NCBI RefSeq assembly: GCF_004571065.1
Contig: NZ_SPQN01000053.1
Location: 1 to 32,634 of the forward strand
Source of the DNA: Geodermatophilus sp. DF01-2
GTDB taxonomy: Bacteria; Actinomycetota; Actinomycetes; Mycobacteriales; Geodermatophilaceae
Direction of reading: 5' to 3'
DNA length: 32,634 nucleotides
Shown here one piece after another: positions 6,242 through 14,969 of this stretch. Within the stretch, counting starts at the first letter, position 1. Every line of letters begins with the position of its first letter. Position numbers and translations under genes: made by a program. A model generated the notes under the pieces. It saw only the letters and a program-made list of their open reading frames with translations, made no database searches and was not told where the DNA came from.

Positions 6242-6514
6242 TCAACGCCAGCGCATCGACATGATGAGGCCGGCCACCATGAGGCCGAAGCCGATGGCGA
6301 AGTTCCAGGCGTTCAGCGCGGACATGAACGGGATCCGGTCCCCGGCGACGTAGAACACGACGATCCACAGCAGCCCCAGCAGCATGAGGGCGACCATGAG
6401 CGGGGCATACCAGCGCGGGCTGGGCTGCGCGGCCCGCGGGCTCGTCGTCCCGGACTGCAGGGTGCCCTGCGGCGGCGTGTAGACCGACTTCTTGCGCACC
6501 TTGGACTTGGGCAC
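6242..6514 (-). CDS. crgA: Cell division protein CrgA
   Basis: The 90-residue protein matches the usual CrgA size (about 80-95). It has a basic cytoplasmic N-terminus beginning PKSKVRKK, a linker, and two membrane helices (WYAPLMVALMLLGLLWIVVFY and the C-terminal AIGFGLMVAGLIMSM). The IPFM...LNAWNFAIGFGLM...SMRWR ending is characteristic of the family. CrgA is an actinobacterial divisome membrane protein that interacts with FtsZ, FtsQ, FtsI and PBPs; in Streptomyces it restrains FtsZ ring formation. I chose GTG 6514 because the family N-terminus (M-P-K-S-K) starts exactly there. It is divergent from the DUF881 gene and next to the pkn/pbp/rodA operon, the standard location. Confidence 0.93.
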   Translation of the reverse strand: MPKSKVRKKSVYTPPQGTLQSGTTSPRAAQPSPRWYAPLMVALMLLGLLWIVVFYVAGDRIPFMSALNAWNFAIGFGLMVAGLIMSMRWR

Positions 6515-6570
6515 CGTGCGAACTCCCTCCGGGGCCGGTCCGTCGCGGCCGGCCGTGACCGCCTCCAGCC

Positions 6571-6585
6571 TAAGCTGTGATCGTG
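6571..6585 (+). promoter_or_regulatory. -10 box for a leaderless DUF881 transcript
   Basis: TAAGCT (6571-6576) matches TANNNT. Six bases later comes GTG 6583-6585, so the transcript would start at or next to the start codon. No Shine-Dalgarno sequence precedes that GTG. Confidence 0.45.
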
Positions 6586-7350
6586 GCCGGAGTCCGCAGC
6601 CTGACCTCCCGGGCGGCCCGTGGGGGTACCGCATGGGCCGCCCTGGTGCCGGTGGTGGCCCTGGCGGCGGGGCTGCTGTTCGCCACGTCCGGCCAGACGG
6701 CCCAGGGGACGGACCTGCGCGGCGGCGAGGCCACCGAGCTCTCCGTGCTCATCCCCGCCCGCGAGGACGTCGTCGCCCGGCAGCAGGAGCAGCTGGCGAC
6801 GCTGCAGGCCCAGGTGCAGGCCCTCACCGACCAGGCGGCGTCCCGCTACGGCGACGTGGCGGCCGCTCAGGAAGCCGCGGGGGCCGGGACACTCTCGGCC
6901 GGCCTGGTGGCCCTCACCGGGCCGGGAGTGGTGATCACCCTGGACGACGCCCCCCGTCGGCCGGACGGTTCGCTGCCGATCGGCGCCCGGCCGGACGACG
7001 TCGTCATCCACCAGTCCGACGTGCAGGCCGTGGTCAACGCTGTGTGGGCGTCCGGCGCCGACGCGGTGGCGATCATGGACCAGCGGCTGCTGGCGACCAG
7101 CGCCGTCCGCTGCGTCGGGAACGTGCTGCTGCTGCAGGGCCGCACGTACTCGCCGCCGTTCGTCGTCACCGCGATCGGGGACGCCGATGCGGTCCGCGCC
7201 CAGCTGGCCGCGTCGCCGCAGGTGCAGGTGTTCCAGCAGGCGGTGGAGGACTACGGGCTGGGTTTCGCCGTCCAGGAGCAGACGGAGCTCACACTGCCCG
7301 CCTACGACGGCCCGCTCGACATGGAGCACGCCACAGCCACTGACGGCTGA
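6583..7350 (+). CDS. DUF881 membrane-anchored protein
   Basis: About 255 residues. One N-terminal membrane helix (around residues 18-36, AALVPVVALAAGLLFATSG) is followed by an extracytoplasmic stretch with coiled-coil character (VVARQQEQLATLQAQVQALTDQ) and the DUF881 core: LTGPGVVITLDDA, DVVIHQSDVQAVVNAVWASGADAVAIMDQRL, and VGNVLLLQGRTYSPPFVVTAIGD. The orthologue of Mycobacterium Rv0012 occupies the same place between crgA and trpG. Its location suggests an envelope or division role, but the biochemical function is not established. The GTG at 6577 is an alternative start; I prefer 6583 because of the -10 spacing. The remaining gap to trpG carries a palindromic repeat. Confidence 0.8.
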   Translation: MAGVRSLTSRAARGGTAWAALVPVVALAAGLLFATSGQTAQGTDLRGGEATELSVLIPAREDVVARQQEQLATLQAQVQALTDQAASRYGDVAAAQEAAGAGTLSAGLVALTGPGVVITLDDAPRRPDGSLPIGARPDDVVIHQSDVQAVVNAVWASGADAVAIMDQRLLATSAVRCVGNVLLLQGRTYSPPFVVTAIGDADAVRAQLAASPQVQVFQQAVEDYGLGFAVQEQTELTLPAYDGPLDMEHATATDG

Positions 7351-7379
7351 GGCCCCGTGCAGGTAGAAGGACTGTCCTC

Positions 7380-7435
7380 GGCCCCCTCCCGGGTTCCGCC
7401 GCGAGCGTGCGAGGGGTGGGGAAGAGGGGGTCCTT
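7380..7435 (-). repeat. Dispersed palindromic repeat, copy C
   Basis: On the minus strand it reads AAGGACCCCCT, CCCCACC, CTCGCACGCTCG, GCGGAACCC and AGGGGGCC. The arms GGCCCCCT (7380-7387) and AGGGGGTCC (7425-7433) pair. It sits between the DUF881 gene and trpG. Confidence 0.6.
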
Positions 7436-7481
7436 CGAGGGGCCGGACGGGGGCACGGGGTCCTTTTGGTACACAAGGACC

Positions 7482-8138
7482 GTGAGCCGCCCCGTCCTCG
7501 TCGTCGACAACTTCGACAGCTTCGTCTACAACCTGGTCCAGTACCTGGGCCAGCTGGGCGTGCGGTGCGTCGTCCGGCGCAACGACGCCGTCACCGTCGA
7601 CGAGCTGCCCGACCTCGACGTCGCCGGAGTGCTGCTCTCCCCCGGACCGGGCACGCCGGCCGCCGCCGGGGTGACGGTCCCGATGGTTCGGGCGGCCGCG
7701 GAGGCCGGCACGCCGGTCCTGGGCGTGTGCCTGGGTCACCAGGCGATCGGCGAGGCGTTCGGCGCCGAGGTGGTGCGCGCGCCGGAGCTCCTGCACGGCA
7801 AGACCAGCCAGGTGGTGCACGACGGCGCCGGCGTGCTCGCCGGGCTGCCGTCGCCGTTCACCGCCACGCGCTACCACTCCCTCGCCGTGCACCGCGCCAC
7901 CGTGCCCGACGAGCTAGAGGTCACCGGGACGACGCCGTCGGGCATCGTGATGGCGCTGCGGCACCGCGAGCTGCCCATCGAGGGCGTGCAGTTCCACCCC
8001 GAGTCGGTGCTCACCGAGGGCGGCCACCGGATGCTCGCCACCTGGCTGGAGACCTGCGGCCTGGCTCCCGACCCGGTTGCCCTGGAGGCGGCCACCGCGG
8101 CGGCCCACCGGCTCACCACGGTCGCCACGACCGCCTGA
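7482..8138 (+). CDS. trpG: Glutamine amidotransferase of anthranilate/aminodeoxychorismate synthase
   Basis: A 218-residue class I glutaminase that hydrolyses glutamine and channels ammonia to a TrpE- or PabB-type chorismate synthase. Motifs: VVDNFDSFVYNL at the N-terminus, LLSPGPGTP (oxyanion strand), nucleophile Cys83 in GVCLGHQAIG, YHSLAV, and the His172/Glu174 pair in VQFHPES. No synthase subunit is encoded in the window, so it may serve tryptophan, folate or both, as for Rv0013 in the same place. GTG 7482 places the conserved VLVVDNFDSF right at the N-terminus; the AAGGA at 7475-7479 is too close for an ideal ribosome-binding site, and the frame upstream is repeat-derived. Confidence 0.9.
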   Translation: MSRPVLVVDNFDSFVYNLVQYLGQLGVRCVVRRNDAVTVDELPDLDVAGVLLSPGPGTPAAAGVTVPMVRAAAEAGTPVLGVCLGHQAIGEAFGAEVVRAPELLHGKTSQVVHDGAGVLAGLPSPFTATRYHSLAVHRATVPDELEVTGTTPSGIVMALRHRELPIEGVQFHPESVLTEGGHRMLATWLETCGLAPDPVALEAATAAAHRLTTVATTA

Positions 8139-8150
8139 ACCGCCCCAGGG

Positions 8151-8196
8151 CGGACGCAGGGCGCTTCCCCGGTGTGGGGGGAGGGCCCCGCGTCCG
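8151..8196. terminator. Terminator between convergent trpG and pknB
   Basis: CGGACGC (8151-8157) pairs with GCGTCCG (8190-8196). The interior has further GGGC/GCCC pairing, and a second small hairpin (CCGCCC/GGGCGG) precedes it. It can serve both convergent genes. Confidence 0.6.
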
Positions 8197-8207
8197 TCGT
8201 GCGGCCG

Positions 8208-10136
8208 TCAGTTCGTCGGAGGGGCGCCGCCGTCCGGGGGAGGCGTCGTGGGTGCCACGCCGACGGTCACGGTGACCGTGCTGCCCGGGGCGGCCTGCGT
8301 GCCCGCCGCCGGGTTGGTGGAGAGGACCACGTCGACGTCGCCGGGGTCGCTGGCCGGGACCTCCCGGACGGTCACGGCGAAGCCGGCCGCCTGGAGCTGT
8401 TGCTGCGCCGCCGCCAGGGGCTGGTCGACCACGTCCGGGACGGCGACCGTCTCGGGCTCGGCCGGGCCGCTGGAGACCTGCAGGGTTATCTGCTCGTCGG
8501 CCGTCGCCTGCGCGCCCCCGGCCGGGTCGGTCGCGATGACGGTGCCCTCGGGCTGGTCGGACGCGACCTCCTCGGGGACGACGACGGCGAAGCCCGCGTC
8601 CCGCAGCGCCTGGGTGGCCGCCGCCTGCTGCTGACCGACGACGTCGGGCACCTCGGCGTCGCCGTCGGAGACCTGGAGGGTGATCGTGGTGCTCGGGTCC
8701 ACCGACTCCCCCTCGCCGGGTTCGACGCCGGTGACCGTGCCCCCGGGCCGGAGCGAGTCGACCTCCTCGGTCGTCACGCTCTCGAAGCCGGCGTTCTCCA
8801 GCGTGGTCTCGGCGCGGTCGGCGTCCAGGCCGACGACGGCCGGCACCTCGACCGTGTCCGGCTCGACACCGACGGTCAGCGCCACGGCGGTGCCCTCGTC
8901 GACCTGGGCGCCGCTGGCCGGGGTGCTGTCCAGGACGGTGCCGACCTCGGTCTCGTCCTCGGTGACCTGCGTGGCCACGTCACCGAGTTCCAGGCCCACG
9001 TCGGCGAGCAGCGCCTCGGCCGCCTCCTGCTGCTGGCCGACGAGCTGAGGCACCTCCACCTGGGCGACAGCCGGGTCCTGCGGCGCCTCCTCGCCGCCAC
9101 CCAGCGTCAGCGCCAGCGCGATGATCCCGCCGAGGAGCAGCACGCCCGCGACCACGGCAGCGATGATCCGGTTGCGCCGGCGCGTGCGGGCGGCGTCGTC
9201 CTCGTCGTTCCAGCCCCCGCCGCCGTACCTGCCGGGCGGGGCGGCGATGATCGCGGTCTTCTCGGCGTCCCCCATCACCGGCGTGGCCTCGACCCGCTGG
9301 CCGGCGAGCGCCCGCATCAGGTCGTTGCGCATCTCGGCGGCCGACTGGTACCGGTTCGCCGGGTTCTTGCTCAGTGCCTTGAGCAGGATCGCGTCGAGGT
9401 CCGGCGGGATGACGGGGTTCACCGACGACGGCAGTCGCGGGTCCTCCCGCACGTGCTGGTAGGCCACCGAGACGGGGGAGTCGCCGGTGAACGGCGGGGC
9501 ACCGGTCACGAGCTCGTAGAGCAGGCAGCCGACCGAGTAGACGTCGGAGCGGGCGTCGACGCTCTCGCCGCGGGCCTGCTCGGGGGAGAGGTACTGCGCG
9601 GTCCCTATCACCGCGGCCGTGGAGGTCATCGTGGCGGCCGAGTCCGACACCGCCCGCGCGATGCCGAAGTCCATGACCTTGACCGTGCCCTGGGGCGTGA
9701 TCATCACGTTCCCGGGCTTCACGTCGCGGTGCACGATGCCGTTGCGGTGGCTGAAGTCGAGGGCGGCGCAGATGTCGGCCGCGAAGCTCATCGCCCGCGC
9801 CGGGGAGAGCACGCCCTCCCGGCGCAGCACGTCGCGCAGCGTCTCGCCCTCGACGTACTCCATGACGATGTACGGGGTCGCGCCGGTCGACGTCCGGTCC
9901 TCGCCGGTGTCGTACACGGCGACGATCGCCGGGTGGTTCAGCGACGCCGCGGCCTGCGCCTCGCGGCGGAAGCGCACCTGGAAGGAGGGGTCGCGGGCGA
10001 GGTCGCTGCGCAGCACCTTGACCGCCACTTCGCGGCCGAGACGGAGGTCGCGGCCACGGTGCACCTCGGCCATGCCGCCACGGCCGAGCACCCCGCCGAT
10101 CTCGTAGCGCTCGCCGAGCACCTGCGGCGTGGTCAT
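8208..10136 (-). CDS. pknB: Ser/Thr protein kinase PknB with four PASTA domains
   Basis: 642 residues. Kinase domain 1-275: Gly-loop GRGGMAEV (18-25), ATP Lys40 in AVKVL, catalytic HRDVKPGN with Asp138, DFG Asp156, and activation loop Thr171 and Thr173 at the same numbers as the autophosphorylated Thr residues of mycobacterial PknB. One membrane helix lies at about 324-345 after an RRR stop-transfer stretch. Four PASTA repeats at about 355-630 (starts VEVPQLVG, VEVPAVVG, AEVPDVVG, VAVPDVVD) are extracytoplasmic and expected to sense muropeptides or lipid II. It is the last gene of the fhaA-to-pknB operon and phosphorylates division and cell-wall proteins. The upstream gap to pknA is 127 bases, so it may also have its own promoter. 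Confidence 0.95.
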   Translation of the reverse strand: MTTPQVLGERYEIGGVLGRGGMAEVHRGRDLRLGREVAVKVLRSDLARDPSFQVRFRREAQAAASLNHPAIVAVYDTGEDRTSTGATPYIVMEYVEGETLRDVLRREGVLSPARAMSFAADICAALDFSHRNGIVHRDVKPGNVMITPQGTVKVMDFGIARAVSDSAATMTSTAAVIGTAQYLSPEQARGESVDARSDVYSVGCLLYELVTGAPPFTGDSPVSVAYQHVREDPRLPSSVNPVIPPDLDAILLKALSKNPANRYQSAAEMRNDLMRALAGQRVEATPVMGDAEKTAIIAAPPGRYGGGGWNDEDDAARTRRRNRIIAAVVAGVLLLGGIIALALTLGGGEEAPQDPAVAQVEVPQLVGQQQEAAEALLADVGLELGDVATQVTEDETEVGTVLDSTPASGAQVDEGTAVALTVGVEPDTVEVPAVVGLDADRAETTLENAGFESVTTEEVDSLRPGGTVTGVEPGEGESVDPSTTITLQVSDGDAEVPDVVGQQQAAATQALRDAGFAVVVPEEVASDQPEGTVIATDPAGGAQATADEQITLQVSSGPAEPETVAVPDVVDQPLAAAQQQLQAAGFAVTVREVPASDPGDVDVVLSTNPAAGTQAAPGSTVTVTVGVAPTTPPPDGGAPPTN

Positions 10137-10263
10137 CGGAGGTCCTCTCGGGCGGTGCGGTCCTGCGTCCGGGCGGGGCCCGGCGGAGCGCAGCGGACGG
10201 GTGGGCCGGCGGGCAGCCTAACCCCTGCGGCCCCGCAATCCCGGGCGGCACGGGCGGTCGGGC

Positions 10264-12039
10264 TCACTCCGTCGGGCCTGCCGCGTCCGCCGCGTCCGCC
10301 GCATCCGCCGGCTGCTCCGGCACCTGCTCCTCCGGGAGCTCGGCGTCAGTGTCCGGATCCGCGGGCTCCTCCGGCTCCGGCGCGGGTGTGCCGGGCTCCG
10401 GGGTGGGTGTCTCGGTGTCCTCGGTCGGCTGTGACTGGGTCGTGGTGGTCGTACTGGCGGTCGTCGGTGCGGTGCTGCGTGTCGTGGTCGGGGCCGGCGC
10501 GGTCGTCCGGGGCGGCGCCGGGGCGGTCTCCTGTGCGGGAACCTCCTCGTCCTCCTCCCGCACCGGCTCCTCGTCCTCATCGGTGCCCGGGGTGAAGTCC
10601 TCGGGGGCGTAGAAGAGCGTGACGGTGCCGTCCAGCGGCACCTCCTGGTCGGCCGGGGTGACGTCCACGACCTCGTCCTCGCTGACCGGGCGGCCGAGCC
10701 CGGTCACGTCCACCTCCTCGGTCACCACCTGCAGGCCGGCGTCCTGGAGCTCCTCCTCGGCCTCGTCGACGTCGCGGCCGAGGTAGCGGGCCGAGTCCAC
10801 GAAGAAGGTCTCGGGCACGGGGGCCGCGGCCGTGGTGGGTTCCGCGTCGGTGCGCGGGGCGTCCTCCCCGCTGCCCAGCAGCGACCAGATGCCGCTGCCC
10901 AGCAGCGCGAGCACCAGCAGGCCGGCGACCAGCCACACCCAGCGGTTGCGCCGCCGGCCGTCGTCGTCGTCCGCCGGAGCGCCCCAGTCCTCGTCGTCCT
11001 GCGGTGGGCGGCGCAGCGGCGGCATGGCGCCCACGGAGGTGCAGGCGCCGGTGGCGGCCGCACCCGCGGCGGAGGCGGCCCCGAGCACCCGGGTTCGGGA
11101 GTCCGCGAGGTCGCCGTCGACGACCTCGGTCCGGGCGGTCGACGACCCGAGGGGGTACGGGGGCGACGCGACCGGCGCGGCCGCCGGGTGGGCGGGGGCG
11201 GGTCCATGGCCGGAGGCCACCGACCGGATCGAGGCCGCGAACGCAGCGCCGTCGGGGAAGCGGTCGGCCGGGTCCTTGGCCAGGGCGCGCTCGACGAGCA
11301 GCCGAACCGCGGGCGGCACGTCGGCCGGCAGCGGCGGCGGGGGGCGGTTGATGTGTGCCAGGGCGACGGCGACCTGGGACTCTCCGTCGAAGGGGCGGAC
11401 GCCGGTCAGGCACTCGTAGCCGACGACGCCCAGGGAGTAGACGTCGGAGGCGGCGGTGACCTCGAAGCCCTGCGCCTGCTCGGGGGAGAGGTACTGGGCG
11501 GTGCCGACGACCATCCCGGTGCGGGTCAGCGGTGTCGCGTCGCGGGCGCGGGCGATGCCGAAGTCGGTCAACTTCACCACGCCGTCGGGGCGCACGATGA
11601 GGTTGCCCGGCTTGATGTCCCGGTGGACGACCCCGGCCTGGTGGGCGGCGGAGAGCCCGTCGGCGGCCTGGCCGAGGACGTGCAGCGTCCAGTCGACCGG
11701 CAGCCGTCCCTCCTCGTGGAGGATCGTCACCAGCGGCTTGCCCTCGACCAGCTCCATGACGAGGAACGCCAGTTGCGCGCCGCGCTCGTCCTCGGTCTCC
11801 CCGTAGTCGTAGACCGAGGCGATGTTCGGGTGCGAGAGCGCCGCGGTGTGCCGGGCCTCGTTGCGGAAGCGGGCCACGAAGCTCGGGTCACCGGTGAACT
11901 CGCTGCGCAGCACCTTGGCGGCGACCACGCGGTCGAGGACACGGTCCCGGGCGCGCCACACCTCACCCATCCCGCCGGTCGCGATGGGTGCAGTGATCTC
12001 GTAGCGCCCGGCGAGGGTCGTCCCGGTCGACAGCGCCAT
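10264..12039 (-). CDS. pknA: Ser/Thr protein kinase PknA with an extracellular PASTA-like domain
   Basis: 591 residues. Kinase domain 1-272: Lys42 in AAKVL, HRDIKPGN with Asp141, DFG Asp159, activation-loop Thr172 and Thr174. A juxtamembrane Pro/Ala/Asp-rich linker leads to a membrane helix at about 366-386. Residues 411-478 (TFFVDSARYLGRDVDEAEEELQ... ending GTVTLFYA) look like one PASTA repeat. The C-terminal ~110 residues are low-complexity Thr/Pro/Glu/Asp. Mycobacterial PknA has no PASTA repeat, so the external sensor part is notable. The start ATG overlaps the pbpA stop by one base (TGATG), showing translational coupling. Role: phosphorylation of division and peptidoglycan-synthesis proteins together with PknB. 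Confidence 0.92.
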   Translation of the reverse strand: MALSTGTTLAGRYEITAPIATGGMGEVWRARDRVLDRVVAAKVLRSEFTGDPSFVARFRNEARHTAALSHPNIASVYDYGETEDERGAQLAFLVMELVEGKPLVTILHEEGRLPVDWTLHVLGQAADGLSAAHQAGVVHRDIKPGNLIVRPDGVVKLTDFGIARARDATPLTRTGMVVGTAQYLSPEQAQGFEVTAASDVYSLGVVGYECLTGVRPFDGESQVAVALAHINRPPPPLPADVPPAVRLLVERALAKDPADRFPDGAAFAASIRSVASGHGPAPAHPAAAPVASPPYPLGSSTARTEVVDGDLADSRTRVLGAASAAGAAATGACTSVGAMPPLRRPPQDDEDWGAPADDDDGRRRNRWVWLVAGLLVLALLGSGIWSLLGSGEDAPRTDAEPTTAAAPVPETFFVDSARYLGRDVDEAEEELQDAGLQVVTEEVDVTGLGRPVSEDEVVDVTPADQEVPLDGTVTLFYAPEDFTPGTDEDEEPVREEDEEVPAQETAPAPPRTTAPAPTTTRSTAPTTASTTTTTQSQPTEDTETPTPEPGTPAPEPEEPADPDTDAELPEEQVPEQPADAADAADAAGPTE

Positions 12040-13481
12040 CAGCCGCCCTGCCCCTCGAGGTAGGCCTGCATGACCTCACGGGCGATGGGCGCGGAGATGT
12101 CGCCACCCGTGCCCCCGCCGTTGGCCACGAAGACCGCGACGGCGATCTGGGGGTCGTCGGCCGGGGCGAACCCGATGAACCAGTTGTGGTCGGGTCCGGC
12201 GTTCTCCGCCGTCCCGGTCTTGCCCGCGACCTCGATGCCGGGGATCTGGGCGCGGCGGCCGCTGCCGTCCTCGACGACGCTGACCATCATCTCGGTCAGC
12301 TGGTTCGCGACCTCGGCCGAGACCGGCTCGCTGAGCACCTCGGGATCGGTCTGGTCGATGACCGACAGGTCCGGGGCACGCACCTGGTCGACCAGGTAGG
12401 GGCTCATCAGCGTTCCGTCGTTGGCCACCGCGGAGGCGATCATCGCTGCCTGGAGCGGGGTGAGCTGCACGTCCTGCTGGCCGATCGAGCTGACCGCCAG
12501 CTCGGCCTCGCTCTGGATCTCGCCGATCGTGCTGGGCTCCACGGTCAGCGGGATGTCGAAGCCGTTCCCGTCGATGCCGAACGCCTCGGCCATCTCCCGG
12601 ATCCGCTCCTCGCCGAGCTCGATCCCGAGCTGGGCGAACGCGGTGTTGCAGGAGATGGTCAGCGCCTCGATCAGGCTCTGCTCGCCGCTGGGGTCGCACG
12701 CCGACCCGCCGAAGTTCTCCAGGGTCTGTGTCGACTGGGGGAGCGGGAACTCCTCCGGCGCGGGGACGACGGTCTCCGGCGTGTACTCCCCGCTGGCCAG
12801 CGCGGCGGCGGCCACGACGACCTTGAAGATCGACCCCGGTGAGTAGCGCGCGTCGATGGCCCGGTTCAGCCGGGGGTCGACCTCGAGGGACTCGAGCTGC
12901 TCCCAGTACTCGCGGATCTCCTCGGGCTGGTGACTCGACAGCAGGTTGGGGTCGTACGTCGGTGTGCTCGCCATGCCCAGCACCGCCCCGGTCGAGGGGT
13001 CCAGGGCCACGACCGCGCCGGTGACGTCCTCGAGGGCCGCCATCGCCGTCTCCTGGACCGCCGGGTCCAGAGTGAGGACGACGTCGCCCCCGGAGGGGTC
13101 GCGGCCGGTGAACAGGTCGGCCAGGCGCCGGGTGAACAGCCGGGCGTCGTCGCCGGAGAGCACCTCGTCGGCCGCCCGCTCCATCTGGGCGTTGCCGTAG
13201 ACCAGCGAGTAGTAGCCGGTGGTGTGCGCGTACAGCGGGCCCAGGGGGTACTGCCGCAGGTAGGTCAGCCGGTCGTCGGTCGGGACGGAGTTGGCGATCT
13301 CGGTGCCGCCGACGACGATCGACCCGCGCTCCCGGTCGTACTCCTCGGCCAGCACCCGGGTGTTGCGGACGTCGGCGCGCAGCTCCTCGGAGCGGACCAC
13401 CTGGATGACGTTCACGTTGACGATCAGCAGCGTGAAGAGGACCAGCACGCTGATCGCGACGCGGCGCAGCGGGGCGTTCAC
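12039..13481 (-). CDS. pbpA: Class B penicillin-binding protein PbpA (D,D-transpeptidase)
   Basis: 480 residues. A single N-terminal membrane anchor (8-28, AISVLVLFTLLIVNVNVIQVV) is followed by the PBP dimer domain and the transpeptidase domain. The catalytic motifs are complete: SIFK with Ser217 and Lys220, SCN at 277-279, and KTG at 421-423. It cross-links peptidoglycan stem peptides outside the membrane, probably paired with the RodA-type glycosyltransferase encoded immediately upstream. The GTG start overlaps the rodA stop by four bases (GTGA), and its own stop overlaps the pknA start. In mycobacteria PbpA is a phosphorylation target of PknB needed for division. Confidence 0.95.
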   Translation of the reverse strand: MNAPLRRVAISVLVLFTLLIVNVNVIQVVRSEELRADVRNTRVLAEEYDRERGSIVVGGTEIANSVPTDDRLTYLRQYPLGPLYAHTTGYYSLVYGNAQMERAADEVLSGDDARLFTRRLADLFTGRDPSGGDVVLTLDPAVQETAMAALEDVTGAVVALDPSTGAVLGMASTPTYDPNLLSSHQPEEIREYWEQLESLEVDPRLNRAIDARYSPGSIFKVVVAAAALASGEYTPETVVPAPEEFPLPQSTQTLENFGGSACDPSGEQSLIEALTISCNTAFAQLGIELGEERIREMAEAFGIDGNGFDIPLTVEPSTIGEIQSEAELAVSSIGQQDVQLTPLQAAMIASAVANDGTLMSPYLVDQVRAPDLSVIDQTDPEVLSEPVSAEVANQLTEMMVSVVEDGSGRRAQIPGIEVAGKTGTAENAGPDHNWFIGFAPADDPQIAVAVFVANGGGTGGDISAPIAREVMQAYLEGQGG

Positions 13482-14896
13482 GTCTGCACCACCTCGGTGG
13501 GAGCGTCACCGAGCGCCGGCTTCGGCGGGCCGACCGGAGCGGCCGGACGGCGGGCGGCGTCGCTGATCCGCACCAGGACGGCGACCAGCACGAAGTTGGC
13601 CACCAGCGACGAGCCGCCGTAGGCGAGGAACGGCGTGGTCAGCCCGGTGAGCGGGAGCAGGCCGGTGACGCCGCCGAGGACGACGAACACCTGCCAGGCG
13701 ATCGTGAAGGACAGGCCGGCGGCCAGCAGCTTGCCGAAGGCGTCGCGGACGATCAGCGAGGTGCGCAGTCCGCGCTCCACCAGGATGAGGTAGACGATGA
13801 TCACCGCGACCAGGCCGAACAGGCCCAGCTCCTCGCCGATCGCGGCGGCGATGAAGTCGCTCTCGGCGATCGGCACCGTGTCGGGGCGGCCCCCGCCCAG
13901 CCCGGCGCCGAACAGCCCTCCGGTGCCCAGGCCGAACAGCGCCTGCGCCACCTGGAAGCCGGAGCCCTCGTAGTACGCGAAGGGGTCCAGCCAGGAGTCG
14001 ACGCGCTGCTGCACGTGGCCGAACAGCTGGTAGGCGATGAGCGCACCCCCGGCGAAGAGGCCCAGGCCGATGACCAGCCAGCTGGCCCGCTCGGTGGCCA
14101 CGTAGAGCATCACCACGAAGATGCCGAACAGCAGCAGCGAGCTGCCGAGGTCGCGCTCGAAGACCAGCACCAGGATCGAGAGCATCCAGGCGACCAGCAC
14201 CGGACCGAGGTCGCGGCCGCGGGGCAGCTCCAGGCCCATGACGCGGCGGCTGGCCAGTGCCAGGACGTCGCGCTTGTCGACCAGGTAGGCGGCGAAGAAG
14301 ACGGTCAGGCAGATCTTGGCGAACTCGCCCGGCTGGATGCTGAAGCCCGCGACGCGGATCCAGATCTTGGCGCCGTTGACCTCGGAGAGGGAGGCCGGCA
14401 GCACCGCCGGGATGGCCAGCAGCACCAGGCCGACGAGCGCGAGCGTGTAGGCAAAGCGGGACAGCAACCGGTGGTCGCGCAGCACCACGAGGACGACGAC
14501 GAACAGGACGACGCCAAGCGTGGCCCAGACCAGCTGGGCGGGGGCGTTCTCGCGGCCGCCGGCGCCGTCGACCTGGTCGGCGAGGTCGAGCCGGTGGATC
14601 ATCGTCAGCCCCAGGCCGACCAACAGCGCGACCGCCGGCAGCAGCAGCGGGTCGGCGTACGGAGCCCAGCGGCGGACGACGAGGTGCACCACCGTCCACA
14701 GCGCGGCGAACCACAGGCCGAAGGTGGCCAGCTCCGTGGTGAGCGACCCGGTGACGGTCAGGTCGACGATGGCCTGGGCGACCAGGGTGATCAGGACGGC
14801 GAAGGCGAGCAGGGCCAGCTCGGTGCCGCGCCGCTTGGGCGGTGTGGTCGTCCCCGGCGCGGCGGCGCGGGGGTCGGTCGACAGGCCGGCGCTCAC
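13478..14896 (-). CDS. rodA: FtsW/RodA/SpoVE-family peptidoglycan glycosyltransferase
   Basis: About 472 residues with roughly ten to twelve hydrophobic helices after a short polar N-terminus. SEDS landmarks include GAKIWIRVAGFSIQPGEFAKI (conserved W-PGEFAK loop), GLGGGRPDTVPIAESDFIAAAIGEELG (the large external loop, with the Asp implicated in catalysis in this family) and GLLPLTGLTTPFLAYGGSSL near the C-terminus. It polymerises lipid II into glycan strands together with the class B PBP next door. I chose GTG 14896, which has GAGGAGG four bases before it, over the in-frame GTG at 14911, which sits inside the ribosome-binding region. Confidence 0.93.
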   Translation of the reverse strand: MSAGLSTDPRAAAPGTTTPPKRRGTELALLAFAVLITLVAQAIVDLTVTGSLTTELATFGLWFAALWTVVHLVVRRWAPYADPLLLPAVALLVGLGLTMIHRLDLADQVDGAGGRENAPAQLVWATLGVVLFVVVLVVLRDHRLLSRFAYTLALVGLVLLAIPAVLPASLSEVNGAKIWIRVAGFSIQPGEFAKICLTVFFAAYLVDKRDVLALASRRVMGLELPRGRDLGPVLVAWMLSILVLVFERDLGSSLLLFGIFVVMLYVATERASWLVIGLGLFAGGALIAYQLFGHVQQRVDSWLDPFAYYEGSGFQVAQALFGLGTGGLFGAGLGGGRPDTVPIAESDFIAAAIGEELGLFGLVAVIIVYLILVERGLRTSLIVRDAFGKLLAAGLSFTIAWQVFVVLGGVTGLLPLTGLTTPFLAYGGSSLVANFVLVAVLVRISDAARRPAAPVGPPKPALGDAPTEVVQT

Positions 14897-14969
14897 GGGG
14901 CCTCCTCGCACGCTCGTCGGACGCGTTCACGCCGCGCTGCTGTGCCGGCGCGCGAGCTTGCGAGCCCGT

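Noticed and set aside
8172-10595. Long plus-strand open frame opposite pknB
   Set aside because: It is the antisense shadow of a clear PASTA kinase gene in very GC-rich DNA, and its Arg/Gly/Val/Asp-rich translation has no family features.
10349-10612. Small plus-strand open frame rich in Val/Gly/Ser
   Set aside because: It is opposite the low-complexity Thr/Pro tail of PknA and is a composition artefact.
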